Source: Thermoprotei archaeon (GTDB lineage Archaea > Thermoproteota > Nitrososphaeria > Geothermarchaeales > JDFR-13). Taken from it: a stretch of 5,291 nt of DNA. A program made the position numbers and the translations under genes. Shown here piece after piece: positions 1-5,205 of this stretch. The notes beneath the pieces are model-generated. The model saw only the letters and a program-made list of their open reading frames with translations, searched no databases and was not told where the DNA came from. The stretch is from assembly GCA_015661745.1 (NCBI GenBank), contig DQVL01000130.1, forward strand, positions 1 to 5,291. Reading direction: 5' to 3'. Position 1 is the first letter of the stretch, and the number at the start of each line of letters is the position of its first letter.

Positions 1-831
1 GCAACCGTTATATTAGCTGGGCTAATAAATGCATTAAAACTAGTTGGTAAAAAATTGTCAGAGGTTAAGATCGTACTCTATGGCGTAGGAGCTGCCAATA
101 CTAAAGGAGCTGAAGTATTAATGCTTGCAGGGGCAAACCCTAAAAATATGTATTTAATTGATAGTAAAGGAGTGATCCATGCTGACCGAAGAGATATATT
201 AGTCGATGAGAAGAATCCATGGAAATATAGACTCGCAGAAAAGACTAATCCAGATATGATCGAGAAGATTGAAGATGCCTTCCAGGGGGCAGATGTCGTT
301 ATAGGTGCATCAAGACCTGGTCCTGGGGTAATTAAGAAGGAGTGGATTAGAAGGATGTCGGATAAGGCAATTGTGTTTGCAACTGCAAATCCCATTCCAG
401 AAATATGGCCTTGGGAAGCTAAAGAAGCCGGTGCATTGATAGTTGCTACAGGTAGGTCAGACTTTCCAAACCAGATAAATAATAGCCTAGGATTCCCCGG
501 GATATTTAGGGGAGTGTTAGATGTCAGAGCAAAGACGATCACTGATATGATGTGTGTAGTAGCTGCAGAGGCCATCGCAGAGTATGCAGAGGAGAGGGGA
601 TTAAGAGAAGATTATATAGTTCCATCTATGGAGGATTGGGAGGTTTATCCAAAGGTTGCTGTAGCTGTAGCTCTGGAGAGTATTAAGGAGGGTCTAGCGA
701 GAAGGAAGATAAGTAGAGATGAACTCTGGGAGAGAGCTGTAACACAGATAAGGAATAGTAGGGAGGCCCTCCATACATTAGTAAAATCTGGGTTGATAAA
801 GGAAATCCCCGAAATAGAAGATATTAAATAG
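1..831 (+). CDS. Malic enzyme (oxaloacetate-decarboxylating malate dehydrogenase), 3' part only
   Basis: Malic enzyme oxidatively decarboxylates L-malate to pyruvate and CO2 with NAD(P)+ in the cytosol. The frame is open from base 1, and the first residues (A-T-V-I-L-A-G-L-I-N-A-L-K) match the family segment just after the conserved D-D-x-H-G-T motif. The gene therefore starts upstream of the window, and the TTG at 55 is an internal leucine codon, not a start. The 276 visible residues form the C-terminal NAD(P)-binding domain: nucleotide-binding loop G-V-G-A-A-N (residues 28-33 of this fragment), I-D-S-K-G (53-57), A-N-P-I-P-E, T-G-R-S-D-F-P-N-Q-I-N-N and F-P-G-I-F-R-G, then the C-terminal P-S-M-E-D-W-E-V-Y-P segment. 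The N-terminal malic domain, with its catalytic Tyr and Lys, lies outside the window. The last Gly of the usual G-A-G-A-A-G loop is Asn here. Cofactor preference cannot be judged safely. The stop is TAG, and a TAA follows in frame nine codons later. Confidence 0.93.
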   Translation, partial: ATVILAGLINALKLVGKKLSEVKIVLYGVGAANTKGAEVLMLAGANPKNMYLIDSKGVIHADRRDILVDEKNPWKYRLAEKTNPDMIEKIEDAFQGADVVIGASRPGPGVIKKEWIRRMSDKAIVFATANPIPEIWPWEAKEAGALIVATGRSDFPNQINNSLGFPGIFRGVLDVRAKTITDMMCVVAAEAIAEYAEERGLREDYIVPSMEDWEVYPKVAVAVALESIKEGLARRKISRDELWERAVTQIRNSREALHTLVKSGLIKEIPEIEDIK

Positions 832-844
832 ATGAACAAACATA

Positions 845-875
845 GAATGTATATTTAAGTTATACATTCACTTAA
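845..875. repeat. Exact 9-bp inverted repeat interleaved with a 6-bp inverted repeat upstream of nrdJ
   Basis: GAATGTATA (845-853) and TATACATTC (861-869) are exact reverse complements around a 7-nt centre. TTAAGT (855-860), inside that centre, is the exact reverse complement of ACTTAA (870-875). The arms run in the order A-B-A'-B'. The structure lies 13 nt after the malic enzyme stop and about 80 nt before the nrdJ start, and its centre contains a TATA-like stretch. It could be an operator for a dimeric regulator, two alternative RNA hairpins, or a chance product of AT-rich DNA. A full pseudoknot is sterically unlikely because no nucleotide is left to span the 9-bp stem. Confidence 0.5.
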
Positions 876-912
876 GGGAGTCAAACTTATCAAACCTTCA
901 TATCCTATTAAC

Positions 913-928
913 TACATATAATTTAATA
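913..928 (+). promoter_or_regulatory. Candidate TATA box region for nrdJ (weak)
   Basis: The stretch TACATATAATTTAATA resembles an archaeal TATA element. If used, transcription would start about 25 bases downstream, near 940-945, leaving a leader barely long enough for the ribosome binding site. The AT-rich centre of the upstream dyad (851-859, ATATTTAAG) is an alternative TATA box that would give a leader of about 70 nt. Sequence alone does not decide between them. Confidence 0.25.
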
Positions 929-942
929 CCTAGACATTAATT

Positions 943-948
943 GAGGTG
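943..948 (+). promoter_or_regulatory. Ribosome binding site of nrdJ
   Basis: GAGGTG matches the archaeal anti-Shine-Dalgarno sequence at the 3' end of 16S rRNA (core GGAGGTGA) and ends 5 nt before the ATG at 954. This fixes the nrdJ start, and the ATP-cone begins immediately after that ATG. Confidence 0.8.
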
Positions 949-953
949 GATAT

Positions 954-2186
954 ATGAAGGTAAATATAAAGCATATTATAAAGAGAGATGGTAGGATTGT
1001 AGAGTTCGACTTGAACCGTATAAGAAATGCAATTAAGAAAGCGATGATAAGTACTAAGAGATACGATAAGAAGACATTAGACAAAGTGTTGAACTATATA
1101 GTAAAGATAATTAACGATAAATATGGTGAGGAGGGTACACCCACAGTAGAGGAGATTCAAGATATAGTTGAGTTCGCCCTCGTAAAATTTGACTTATATG
1201 AAGTGGCTAAAGCATATATAATCTATCGTAAAGAGAGGGAGAAGATTAGGAGAGAGAAGATGCTCCTATTAAATAAGGACAAGCTAGATGAAGTTGACAA
1301 AGCCTTTAGCCTAAATGCGATACGTTTACTATCAGCAAGATACCTACTCAAAGATGAGGAGGGCAGGGTAGTCGAGAGTACAAAACAGATGTTTCAGAGA
1401 GTAGCTATGACGATCATCATACCAGATATTCTATATGACCCAAGGATCTACCATAGAGACGGGGGATTAGAAATCCATCCATATGAAGAATTCAACTTTG
1501 AAGAATATGATGGAAGACTCGGATTTACCTATGAAAATGGGGATAGAATGACATGGAATAGATACCATTTAGAGAGGATGAAGTATCTATATGACGAATT
1601 AAATAGAAAGGGTATGATGAAGTATTCATGGTCAGAATTCATTAAAATGTTGGAAGAGGGACAATTTAGTGACTATGCAACAAAAGCATATCAGTATTAT
1701 GATTTAATGGTAAGTAAAAAATTCATTCCAAACTCACCCACACTATTCAATGCAGGAACAAGGTTAGGTCAGCTATCTGCATGCTTCGTATTAGACATTG
1801 ATGATGATCTAGACAGTATCATGAACGCAGCAAAAGATGCTGCACTAATATTTAAAAGTGGTGGAGGTGTAGGAATAAACTATTCCAAACTCAGACCTGA
1901 AGGAGATATAGTCTTCTCAACATCCGGGGTAGCCTCGGGACCAGTCTCCTTTATGAAGATAATAGATACTGTAACCGATGTCATAAAACAGGGTGGGAAA
2001 AGACGTGGTGCCAACATGGGTATACTCGAGGTTTGGCATCCCGATATCCAGAAATTCATAACAGCTAAGGAGAAGGAGGGGATACTAGAGAATTTCAATA
2101 TATCAGTATTGGTTAACAATAAGTTTATGGAGGCTGTTGATAAAGATGATAAATATCCCTTAATAAACCCCAGGAATGGGGAATAG
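954..2186 (+). CDS. nrdJ: Adenosylcobalamin-dependent (class II) ribonucleotide reductase NrdJ, N-terminal part up to the in-frame TAG
   Basis: Class II ribonucleotide reductase makes deoxyribonucleotides for DNA synthesis in the cytosol, using adenosylcobalamin to generate a thiyl radical. This 410-codon segment holds the N-terminal ATP-cone (about residues 4-100; I-I-K-R-D-G-R-I-V-E-F-D near the start) and the first part of the catalytic barrel. Cys277, in N-S-P-T-L-F-N-A-G followed by L-S-A-C-F-V-L, corresponds to the first redox-active cysteine. S-G-G-G-V-G-I-N at 302-309 and K-R-R-G-A-N-M-G are further family motifs. The ATG start is supported by GAGGTG 5 nt upstream. The segment ends at TAG (2184-2186), directly after N-P-R-N-G-E. 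Family members run from this point straight into the sequence that continues in the same frame after the TAG. Alone, this fragment lacks the radical cysteine and cannot be an active reductase. No intein is present, although archaeal nrdJ genes often carry them. Confidence 0.9.
   Translation: MKVNIKHIIKRDGRIVEFDLNRIRNAIKKAMISTKRYDKKTLDKVLNYIVKIINDKYGEEGTPTVEEIQDIVEFALVKFDLYEVAKAYIIYRKEREKIRREKMLLLNKDKLDEVDKAFSLNAIRLLSARYLLKDEEGRVVESTKQMFQRVAMTIIIPDILYDPRIYHRDGGLEIHPYEEFNFEEYDGRLGFTYENGDRMTWNRYHLERMKYLYDELNRKGMMKYSWSEFIKMLEEGQFSDYATKAYQYYDLMVSKKFIPNSPTLFNAGTRLGQLSACFVLDIDDDLDSIMNAAKDAALIFKSGGGVGINYSKLRPEGDIVFSTSGVASGPVSFMKIIDTVTDVIKQGGKRRGANMGILEVWHPDIQKFITAKEKEGILENFNISVLVNNKFMEAVDKDDKYPLINPRNGE
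2168..2181 (+). other. Small hairpin with GGAA (GNRA-type) loop ending 2 nt before the in-frame TAG
   Basis: CCCCA (2168-2172) and TGGGG (2177-2181) pair exactly across the four-base loop GGAA, which fits the GNRA tetraloop pattern. The stem is unusually GC-rich for this AT-rich window and ends 2 nt before TAG. The bases also encode the conserved residues N-P-R-N-G-E, so the pairing may be a coincidence of coding constraint. With the TAG in the ribosomal A site, this RNA would lie inside the ribosome and be unfolded, which argues against a simple downstream-type recoding element. Confidence 0.45.
2184..2186 (+). other. nrdJ: In-frame amber (TAG) codon splitting nrdJ (whole gene 954-3581)
   Basis: The frames before and after this TAG are identical (both start positions are divisible by 3), with no insertion or deletion. 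Treating the TAG as one residue (position 411) gives a normal-looking NrdJ of 875 residues, reading ...N-P-R-N-G-E-[TAG]-V-R-Y-V-K-A-R-T-L-F.... The residue falls in a variable surface-type position, not at a catalytic motif. Single-base changes could make TAG from Tyr, Lys, Glu, Gln, Leu, Ser or Trp codons; Val, common here in relatives from memory, would need more than one change. From 2187 to 2291 there is no in-frame ATG, GTG or TTG, so a separately started second subunit would lose conserved sequence. TAG also ends the malic enzyme and membrane-protein genes in this window, so it is not fully reassigned. Candidates are readthrough or pyrrolysine insertion, a recent nonsense mutation, or a sequence error. 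Confidence 0.9.
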
Positions 2187-3581
2187 GTTAGATATGTAAA
2201 AGCCAGAACCCTCTTCAAATTAATTGCTGAGTACGCATGGAAAACCGGTGATCCAGGGCTATTATTCCTTGATCGGATAAATGAATACAATGTGATGAAG
2301 AAGGGTCTAGGACTGATAAGGAGTACCAATCCATGCTCTGAAGAACCTCTATATCCATATGAATCATGCAACTTGGGAAGCATAAATTTATATGTATTTG
2401 TAAAATATGATGAAGATGGGAATGCATGGTTCGACTGGGAAGAATTCCACGAAACAATTGAGAAAGCATATGAATTTCTAGATAATGTGATCGATGTAAA
2501 TAAATATCCAATTAAGAAGATTGAGGAGACCACAAAGTCATTGAGAAGGGTTGGACTAGGAATAATGGGATTAGCAGATACATTAGCTGCATTAAACATA
2601 CCATATCATAGTGAAGAGGGTTTCAAGTTTACAAGGAAGATAACTGAGCATCTAACATATTATAGCTTAAGGAAGAGTGTCGAAAGGGCTAGGACTAGAG
2701 GTAAATATCCATTTTATGAAAAGAGCTCCTACAAAGAGGGTATGCTACCTGTTGCAGGCTACTATAAGAGGGAATACTGGACACTTGATTGGGATAAACT
2801 GGTTGATGAGATCAAGAGATATGGAGTTAGAAATGTGGGTGTAACGACTATAGCACCTACAGGATCGATATCTATGTTGGTGGATGTATCATCTGGAGTA
2901 GAGCCTATCTTCGCCTTAGTATATGAGAAGAGAGTTACAGTAGGCGTATTCTTCTATACAGATCTAGAGTTTGAGAGGCAACTCAAGAATAGAGGGTTAT
3001 ATAGGGAGGACATTCTAAAGAAAATAGCTGATAACGGAGGAAGTCTCCAGGGGATAGATGATATCCCAGAGGATCTAAAGAAGATATTCCCGGTAGCCTA
3101 TGACATTCCATGGTGGGATCACATAAGGATGCAGCATGAAGCCGGTCTATGGATAACAGAGTCTATAAGTAAGACTATAAATATGCCTAACTGGGTATCG
3201 ATAGAGGATGTTGAGAAGGCATATCTATTTAGCTATAGATTAGGGGTAAAAGGTATTACAATCTATCGAGATGGCTCAAAGACTGCACAGGTATTGGTTA
3301 CACCAAGCCAGAAGAGAGGAAGATATTTTATGACAGTCGATAATAAGACATTGGAGATCCTAGAGAGTCTAGGTATTGAGAAGCCTAGCCTCCAAGGCGT
3401 AGAGAATATGTTAACCCAAGTATCCATGGCTATGACCTCAAAGGGACAGCCTAGGGAGACTACAGTCAAGAAAGATAAGGAGGTATTAACCTGCCCAGAC
3501 TGTGGAAGCGAGATGCTAATATATAGCGAGGACTGCCTAAAATGCTTAGAATGTGGATGGACAGCGTGTGTCGTTGCCTAA
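2187..3581 (+). CDS. nrdJ: Adenosylcobalamin-dependent ribonucleotide reductase NrdJ, C-terminal part after the in-frame TAG
   Basis: This continues the nrdJ frame directly and has no start of its own. The first usable starts are GTG 2292 and ATG 2295, with no clear ribosome binding site. Starting there would drop the conserved A-W-K-T-G-D-P-G-L-L-F-L-D-R-I-N segment encoded at 2235-2282. Numbering the TAG as residue 411, N459-P-C461-S-E463 holds the thiyl-radical cysteine with its Asn and Glu partners. Cys472 (S-C-N-L-G-S-I-N-L) is the second redox cysteine, 11 residues further on as in class II enzymes. A-P-T-G-S-I-S begins at 634 and is followed by S-S-G-V-E-P-I-F. The tail has C-P-D-C (847-850) and Cys861, 864, 867 and 872, the usual cysteine-rich C-terminus that shuttles reducing equivalents or binds zinc. 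The frame is clean to TAA 3579-3581. Such complete preservation means the TAG is either very recent, artefactual or tolerated. Confidence 0.9.
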   Translation, partial: VRYVKARTLFKLIAEYAWKTGDPGLLFLDRINEYNVMKKGLGLIRSTNPCSEEPLYPYESCNLGSINLYVFVKYDEDGNAWFDWEEFHETIEKAYEFLDNVIDVNKYPIKKIEETTKSLRRVGLGIMGLADTLAALNIPYHSEEGFKFTRKITEHLTYYSLRKSVERARTRGKYPFYEKSSYKEGMLPVAGYYKREYWTLDWDKLVDEIKRYGVRNVGVTTIAPTGSISMLVDVSSGVEPIFALVYEKRVTVGVFFYTDLEFERQLKNRGLYREDILKKIADNGGSLQGIDDIPEDLKKIFPVAYDIPWWDHIRMQHEAGLWITESISKTINMPNWVSIEDVEKAYLFSYRLGVKGITIYRDGSKTAQVLVTPSQKRGRYFMTVDNKTLEILESLGIEKPSLQGVENMLTQVSMAMTSKGQPRETTVKKDKEVLTCPDCGSEMLIYSEDCLKCLECGWTACVVA

Positions 3582-3610
3582 CCCAAAAAAGTTGAATCAA
3601 GTTTACAACC

Positions 3611-3632
3611 ATTTTTATCAATAGATAAAAAT
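3611..3632 (+). terminator. Hairpin with T5 run, probable nrdJ transcription terminator
   Basis: ATTTTTATC (3611-3619) and GATAAAAAT (3624-3632) are exact reverse complements with a 4-nt AATA loop, 29 nt after the nrdJ stop. Archaeal RNA polymerase terminates at oligo-T runs, so the T5 at 3612-3616 is the likelier functional element and the hairpin may be secondary. GATAAA (3624-3629) could instead pair with TTTATC at 3641-3646. The symmetry means it could also serve the opposite strand, but no gene is seen there. Confidence 0.5.
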
Positions 3633-3642
3633 ATAGATTATT

Positions 3643-3698
3643 TATCCTAGAGCAGCAATCCAATATAGCTTATAAACAGTTACACATCAACTAGGATA
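3643..3698. repeat. 8-bp inverted repeat with 40-nt spacer
   Basis: TATCCTAG (3643-3650) and CTAGGATA (3691-3698) are exact reverse complements separated by 40 bases. The arms could fold a transcript or mark a protein-binding site. There is no other sign of a structured RNA, and a chance origin is quite possible. Confidence 0.3.
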
Positions 3699-3777
3699 TC
3701 TCAAATCCATATAATTAGAAATGGAATTCTCCAAGGAAATAGTTAAACGACATATAACCAAATAATTTGATACGGGG

Positions 3778-3783
3778 TATAAA
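3778..3783 (+). promoter_or_regulatory. Candidate TATA box (TATAAA) upstream of the small ORF and membrane-protein gene
   Basis: TATAAA follows a GGGG run in otherwise AT-rich intergenic DNA. Transcription would be expected to start near 3805, upstream of both the ATG at 3827 and the membrane-protein gene. Other TATA-like strings occur at 3864-3870 (TATATAA) and about 3899-3907, so the assignment is uncertain. Confidence 0.25.
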
Positions 3784-3826
3784 GGTTTCTAACCAGATAA
3801 ACTCCTAAGTACTAGCCAATATAGAA

Positions 3827-3937
3827 ATGAAGGTCTACATATATAGACATGGATGGAAAGATCTATATAACGATTTTAAGATGGTGGAAAATCCTAAACA
3901 ATATATATCACATGGGCTAAAGTCAATAAAGTATTGA
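3827..3937 (+). CDS. Possible small protein of 36 residues (hypothetical)
   Basis: An ATG frame of 36 codons ends in TGA at 3935-3937. The product begins M-K-V-Y-I-Y-R-H-G-W-K-D-L-Y and ends S-H-G-L-K-S-I-K-Y. It is basic, rich in Tyr and Lys, and has no membrane segment or recognised motif. No ribosome binding site precedes the ATG. Its stop overlaps the TTG at 3934 (TTGA), the most upstream possible start of the membrane-protein frame, so the two could be translationally coupled if that start is used. The residue mix looks protein-like, but a frame this short in AT-rich DNA may be chance. Confidence 0.25.
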   Translation: MKVYIYRHGWKDLYNDFKMVENPKQYISHGLKSIKY

Positions 3938-3975
3938 AGCTGTCATTATGTTTCTCAATAATATTTATAATTCAT

Positions 3976-3980
3976 GGGAG
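3976..3980 (+). promoter_or_regulatory. Probable ribosome binding site for the membrane-protein gene
   Basis: GGGAG, containing the Shine-Dalgarno core GGAG at 3977-3980, ends 4 nt before an in-frame TTG at 3985. It is the only purine-rich match near the candidate starts (TTG 3934, 3985, 4000; no ATG or GTG is in frame near the 5' end). I used it to choose 3985. Confidence 0.45.
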
Positions 3981-3984
3981 AGAC

Positions 3985-5205
3985 TTGGAAGAGAATTTAT
4001 TGAGAAAAGAATTAGTTGGAACAGGATTTATTAATATAATCCTTATTTGTCTCTTAATTACATCTTCTATAGCTGGTTTAGGGTTATATCTAGATATTGT
4101 CTGGCATCATAACATCCCCTTTGAATCCTTCTGGTCTCCAGCCCATATAATACTATATAGTGGAGTATTTGGTTCAGCCCTCCTTCTCTTAATAGCCTCT
4201 AGATTAGAGGGTTGGAACTATATATTTGGCTCAGTTAGGAATATTAGATTCTTACCTGGATTAGTTTATCCACAACCCCTCTTCATAGCCGCACTAGGCA
4301 CATTAATAGTGCTTATAGCTGGTGCAATTGATGAGAGGTGGCATTCCATACTTGGTGGAGGTGAATCAGCATATAGCTGGCCTCATAACCTAGCTTTATC
4401 AGGCGGTGTCATACTCGGTTTCGCAGTAGTATCGATAATTAATAGGGTGAAGACACACCATAAATCTATAACAATGATTGGATGGGTTCTACTCAGTATA
4501 TCCTTCCCAATCGTCCTCTATAGATATATAGGATATTTGGTTCTCCCATATTCCTATATAGAGGAACTAGTCAAAGATCCAATATTAAGTAGTGATGATG
4601 CATGGCTGGAAATTACTGAGAATATATTGAGGTATAATGTTTCGGCAAACAACTATATATTTTCACCTTTCGCATTTTATCTCATGACAATTATATTCCT
4701 ATACCCGATATCCACCCTTAACCTATCTAGTTCCCATGGCATTAGATACAGAGTTCTTGAATATCCTATCCTATCATCCATCCTCATATATATAGGTTCC
4801 AGATACCTCTTTGACTACATTATGTTTTCCATGGGCTACCGAGTTCTATGGTTCACCCATATCGCGGCATCACTTATTATATTGGGGCTGCTATATGATG
4901 TTTCTCGACGGTTACTTAATATTGGTGACTTATATATCTGGATATTCTCGGTGATACCAAGCTCTCTCATATATATGTTGATGCTTGGATATGAACCTGC
5001 TAAAATGTTATTTGGCGTGATAGGAGCTATATTTGCATGTATATCATCGATTTATATCACCAGATACATACTGAGTTCCATAGAAGATCTAGATGAAAAA
5101 TTCATTGTATCGATTATAGTGTTAGTTGTGATAATACCTCTAGTGCTGGGGTCTGTAGATTCCTTTCTTAGGTATGGTGTATGGGTCTTTCCACCTACGC
5201 CTTAG
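3985..5205 (+). CDS. Polytopic membrane protein with repeated PmoC/AmoC-like Asp-Trp-His...His motif; function unknown
   Basis: A protein of 406 residues if started at TTG 3985 (423 from TTG 3934), with about 11 hydrophobic helices near residues 15-35, 52-73, 97-115, 132-153, 162-182, 225-245, 259-279, 286-304, 314-333, 337-360 and 371-390. At the end of helix 1 lie D37-x2-W40-H41, and H54 opens helix 2 in W-S-P-A-H-I-I. The spacing D-x3-H-x12-H and flanking residues match the copper-ligand signature of PmoC/AmoC, subunit C of methane and ammonia monooxygenases (Asp156/His160/His173 in Methylococcus). Helices 3-4 repeat it as D116-x2-W119-H120...H134. Helices 7-8 keep D277 and W289-x2-H292 but lack the W-H pair. 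A loop of about 40 residues separates helices 5 and 6. PmoC itself is shorter (about 250 residues), so this is at most a distant relative. A metal site at the membrane face is inferred; no enzyme activity can be assigned. No monooxygenase A or B subunit gene is in the window. The stop is TAG. Confidence 0.85.
   Translation: MEENLLRKELVGTGFINIILICLLITSSIAGLGLYLDIVWHHNIPFESFWSPAHIILYSGVFGSALLLLIASRLEGWNYIFGSVRNIRFLPGLVYPQPLFIAALGTLIVLIAGAIDERWHSILGGGESAYSWPHNLALSGGVILGFAVVSIINRVKTHHKSITMIGWVLLSISFPIVLYRYIGYLVLPYSYIEELVKDPILSSDDAWLEITENILRYNVSANNYIFSPFAFYLMTIIFLYPISTLNLSSSHGIRYRVLEYPILSSILIYIGSRYLFDYIMFSMGYRVLWFTHIAASLIILGLLYDVSRRLLNIGDLYIWIFSVIPSSLIYMLMLGYEPAKMLFGVIGAIFACISSIYITRYILSSIEDLDEKFIVSIIVLVVIIPLVLGSVDSFLRYGVWVFPPTP

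Larger units (their letters stand above)
3582..3984. other. Intergenic region between nrdJ and the membrane-protein gene
   Basis: This AT-rich stretch of about 400 bases holds the nrdJ 3' hairpin and T-run, a wider 8-bp inverted repeat, a TATAAA candidate and a possible 36-codon ORF, each listed separately. A 14-codon ATG frame at 3721-3765 is too short to support. I see no tRNA, no C/D-box signature (RTGATGA with CTGA), no CRISPR repeats and no insertion-sequence ends. Confidence 0.6.

Noticed and set aside
78..575. Long open frame on the minus strand opposite the malic enzyme
   Set aside because: It lies wholly antisense to a clearly recognised enzyme, and its translation shows no family motif; it is a shadow of the coding strand.
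55..831. Malic enzyme starting at TTG 55
   Set aside because: The 18 codons before it continue conserved malic enzyme sequence in frame, so 55 is internal and the gene is cut by the window edge.
845..875. H-type RNA pseudoknot formed by the interleaved dyads
   Set aside because: With both stems fully paired, no nucleotide remains to cross the 9-bp stem, so the complete pseudoknot is not sterically feasible; alternative hairpins or a DNA operator are more reasonable.
2184..2186. Selenocysteine recoding
   Set aside because: Selenocysteine uses TGA, not TAG, and the affected position is not a catalytic cysteine.
1880..2599. Minus-strand open frame of 239 codons spanning the nrdJ amber site
   Set aside because: It mirrors a conserved reductase coding strand and its translation is low-complexity, Ser/Phe-rich and motif-free. 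It does show that the region is free of frameshifts, but not that a gene is present.
2292..3581. A separate second subunit gene starting at GTG 2292, as in split class II reductases
   Set aside because: Starting there discards the conserved segment encoded at 2187-2291, which is present and undamaged in frame, and no convincing ribosome binding site precedes 2292.
3466..3663. Minus-strand 65-codon frame reaching into the intergenic region
   Set aside because: It mostly overlaps the cysteine-rich nrdJ C-terminus in antisense and has no ribosome binding site or recognisable domain.
5203..5205. Readthrough of the TAG ending the membrane protein, since it falls where a fourth motif His might lie
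   Set aside because: The 25 codons that follow before TGA are Asn/His-rich, contain no membrane helix and do not resemble the repeat, so this looks like a true stop.
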